NCBI GenBank assembly: GCA_910575495.1
Contig: CAJTFS010000002.1
Location: 248,001 to 312,000, forward strand
Direction: 5' to 3'
DNA: 64,000 bases
Source: Bacteroidales bacterium
GTDB lineage: Bacteria > Bacteroidota > Bacteroidia > Bacteroidales > Rikenellaceae
In this document: positions 61,983-64,000 of the stretch, piece after piece
Layout of the letters: each line of letters starts with the position of its first letter
How positions within the stretch are numbered: the stretch's first letter is position 1
Position numbers and translations under genes: made by a program
Notes under the pieces: generated by a model
Database searches by the model: none
What the model saw: the letters and a program-made list of their open reading frames with translations, nothing else
What the model was told of the DNA's origin: nothing

Positions 61983-63478
61983 AAACCATCCACAAGCTCA
62001 TTCTGAAAGCCTATCTCGGCCCGATGATCCTCACGTTCTTCATCGTCATGTTCGTGCTGATGATGAACTTCGTGTGGCGTTTCATCGACGAGCTCGTCGG
62101 CAAAGGACTGAGCGCCGGCATCATCATCGAGCTGATGACCTACGCCATGGCCAACATGCTGCCGCTGGGTCTGCCGCTGGCCGTGCTGCTGGCCGCCATC
62201 ATGACGATGGGCAACCTGGGCGAGAACTACGAGCTCCTGGCCATGAAATCGGCCGGCATGTCGCTGGTCAGGATCACCCGGCCGCTGCTTATCCTCGTGA
62301 GTCTGATCGCCATAGCCAGTTTCTTCATCGGCAACAACCTCGTGCCCTACGCCAACAAGAAGATGTACAGCATCATCTACGACATCCGCCAGCAGCGGCA
62401 GACGCTCGAATTCCAGGACGGGCTCTTCTTCAACGGCATCGACGACATGTCGATCCGCGTGGCGCACCAGGACCCCGGAACAGGGCTGCTGCACGACGTG
62501 CTGATCTACGACAACCGCTCGGCCACCGGCAACATGAACACCATCGTGGCCGATTCGGGCTACATCAACCTCTCGGACGACAAACGCTACCTGCTGGTGA
62601 CGCTCTTCAACGGCGAGACCTACGAACAGACCCGCAACAGCCAGTGGTACAACAAAAGCGCCCTGCGCCGCCACACCTTCGACGTGCAGAAGCAGAGCAT
62701 CCCGATGGACGGTTTCGCCATGGAGCGCAGCAACAACAGCATCTCCAACAGCCAGACCAAGAACATCAACCAGCTGCAGAGCGACATCGATTCGCTCGAA
62801 CTGCGGGTCAACACGGCTACGAGCAGTTCCTACGAACCGCTGCTCAAGGAGCAGATCTTCGTCCGCGACCACAACGTCCTGCCGCTCCCCGACAGCCTGC
62901 GCACCGACAAGCGCGGATTCCGCGACATGATGGCCGTCGACTCGATCGGCCGGCTGCCCCTGCGCGAAAAGGAGCGCATCTGGAACCAGGCGCGCGCGCA
63001 GGCCAAGAATTCGCGCAACATGTTCTCTTTCGACGAGACGACGGCCAAGGAAGCGCTCAACCAGCTCTACCGTTCGAAGGTGGAGTGGCACAAGAAAGTG
63101 TCGCTTCCGGTCTCGATCATCATCTTCTTTCTGATCGGCGCACCGCTCGGAGCCATCATCCGCAAGGGCGGACTGGGACTTCCGGTCGTGGTTTCGGTCA
63201 TCTTCTTCGTCATCTATTACATGATCAGCCTCTCGGGCGAGAAGCAGGTCAAGGAAGGCAACTGGGAAGCGGTCTGCGGCATGTGGATCTCGTCGTTCAT
63301 CCTGGCGCCCATAGCCGTCTACCTGACCTACAAGGCCACCAACGACTCGGCGCTGCTCGACACCGACTGGTACGCCGGGCGGATCAAAGCCCTGCGCGAA
63401 CGCGTCGAACCGTGGTTCGGGAAGCTGAAAAACGCATTAAAACTCAAACTGCATGGCAAACGAAACGACACTCAATAG
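61979..63478 (+). CDS. LptF/LptG-family lipopolysaccharide permease
   Basis: 499-residue inner-membrane protein of the YjgP/YjgQ family that helps extract LPS for transport to the outer membrane. Three N-terminal membrane segments (residues about 13-125), a large periplasmic jellyroll-like region (about 130-370, longer than the E. coli proteins, rich in charged residues) and three C-terminal segments (about 375-460; [20 protein letters not shown]) are visible. It starts in an ATGA overlap with the metal permease. Confidence 0.9.
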   Translation: MKTIHKLILKAYLGPMILTFFIVMFVLMMNFVWRFIDELVGKGLSAGIIIELMTYAMANMLPLGLPLAVLLAAIMTMGNLGENYELLAMKSAGMSLVRITRPLLILVSLIAIASFFIGNNLVPYANKKMYSIIYDIRQQRQTLEFQDGLFFNGIDDMSIRVAHQDPGTGLLHDVLIYDNRSATGNMNTIVADSGYINLSDDKRYLLVTLFNGETYEQTRNSQWYNKSALRRHTFDVQKQSIPMDGFAMERSNNSISNSQTKNINQLQSDIDSLELRVNTATSSSYEPLLKEQIFVRDHNVLPLPDSLRTDKRGFRDMMAVDSIGRLPLREKERIWNQARAQAKNSRNMFSFDETTAKEALNQLYRSKVEWHKKVSLPVSIIIFFLIGAPLGAIIRKGGLGLPVVVSVIFFVIYYMISLSGEKQVKEGNWEAVCGMWISSFILAPIAVYLTYKATNDSALLDTDWYAGRIKALRERVEPWFGKLKNALKLKLHGKRNDTQ

Positions 63479-64000
63479 CGTTGAGGAGGTCATCGAGGAC
63501 TTCCGGGCCGGCAAGGTCGTGATCGTGGTCGACGACGAAGACCGCGAAAACGAGGGCGACTTCATCGTCGCGGCCGAAAAAATAACGCCCGAAATCGTCA
63601 ACTTCATGCTCAAGGAAGGCCGCGGCGTGCTGTGCGCCCCGCTGAGCGAGGAGCGCTGCGCCGCTCTGGAGCTCAACATGATGGAGGAGAACAACACCTC
63701 GCTTCTGGGCACGCCGTTCACCGTGACGGTCGACCTCCTGGGCGAGGGATGCACCACCGGCGTCTCGATCCACGACCGCGCCGCCACCATCCGTGCGCTG
63801 GCCGATCCGTCGACGCGCCCCTCCGACCTGGGACGTCCGGGCCACATCAACCCGCTGCGGGCCCGCGAGAAAGGCGTGCTGCGCCGCCCGGGCCACACCG
63901 AAGCGGCCGTCGACCTGGCCCGCCTGGCCGGGCTCCAGCCCGCCGGAGCGCTCATCGAGATCATGAACGGGGACGGTACCATGGCCCGTATGCCGCAGCT
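63453..64000 (+). CDS. ribB: 3,4-dihydroxy-2-butanone-4-phosphate synthase (ribB or ribBA), cut by window end
   Basis: At least 182 codons are visible; the gene runs past the window edge. The RibB motifs are intact: [13 protein letters not shown] (about 25-37), [30 protein letters not shown] and the C-terminal [14 protein letters not shown]. The enzyme makes the four-carbon precursor of riboflavin from ribulose 5-phosphate. Bacteroidota usually carry the RibBA fusion with GTP cyclohydrolase II at the C-terminus, which cannot be checked here. The ATG at 63453 overlaps the LptF/LptG gene by 26 bases. Confidence 0.93.
   Translation, partial: MANETTLNSVEEVIEDFRAGKVVIVVDDEDRENEGDFIVAAEKITPEIVNFMLKEGRGVLCAPLSEERCAALELNMMEENNTSLLGTPFTVTVDLLGEGCTTGVSIHDRAATIRALADPSTRPSDLGRPGHINPLRAREKGVLRRPGHTEAAVDLARLAGLQPAGALIEIMNGDGTMARMPQ

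Overview
This window looks like a chromosomal segment of a high-GC gut Bacteroidota, most likely Alistipes or a close Rikenellaceae relative. The reasons are: Bacteroidota-type promoters (TTTG about 20 bases upstream of a TAnnTTTG -7 box, best seen as TATCTTTG); the gene families present (DcaP-like porin, DUF4491, DUF4890, fimbrillin and FISUMP surface proteins, FloA/NfeD, a LytS/LytTR pair, a choloylglycine-hydrolase-type amidase); GC-rich third codon positions; and very tight co-directional gene spacing. The species cannot be fixed from sequence reading alone. No rRNA, CRISPR array, complete insertion sequence or prophage is visible.

Layout. 1-600 is one large copy of a dispersed repeat. 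732-4444 (minus): rubrerythrin, a CapA-like lipoprotein translationally coupled to a DUF4491 membrane protein, and a porin. 4659-11866 (plus): a membrane metallophosphoesterase overlapping a RibD-like protein with swapped domain order, then a TolC / HlyD / ABC-2 permease / ABC-2 permease export operon. 11997-18996 (minus): a large TonB-type outer-membrane barrel, a Spy-like DUF4890 protein, and the operon mazG - gamma carbonic anhydrase - LytS kinase - LytTR regulator. 19139-24821: GH20 hexosaminidase (plus), pheT and an EamA transporter (minus). 24990-25459 is a second repeat copy; its end carries the probable promoter of lepA (25484-27274). A tRNA-Gly, an N-terminal-nucleophile amidase, an S1/P1 nuclease and rho follow.

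31277-33340 is an AT-richer island with two unrecognised small genes and a frameshifted helix-turn-helix gene, ending at tRNA-Gly(GCC); it looks like the remnant of a mobile element. 33580-42533 holds a nitroreductase, an acyl-CoA reductase, a pRiA4b ORF-3-like gene, tRNA-Leu, an exported aldo/keto reductase with a membrane polyferredoxin, gpmA and a D-lactate-type dehydrogenase. An AraC regulator is divergent from a complete RND efflux operon (42702-48424).

48425-53032 is accessory: a 33-codon ORF with its own promoter-like box and terminator, a chimeric metY pseudogene, two FISUMP surface proteins, a third repeat copy carrying a promoter, and a parDE toxin-antitoxin pair with a palindromic operator. 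53207-64000 returns to core genes: a double-CDGSH protein, floA/nfeD, a sensor - TrkH - SPOR-like operon, mtaB, and a chain of metal ABC permease, LptF/LptG permease and ribB(A), which runs off the end.

The most unusual feature is the dispersed repeat family: diverged units of about 75 bp, several with a -7 promoter box and a hairpin, placed so that the unit facing a gene supplies its promoter. One hairpin pair swaps from G-C to C-G between copies, which indicates selection on structure.
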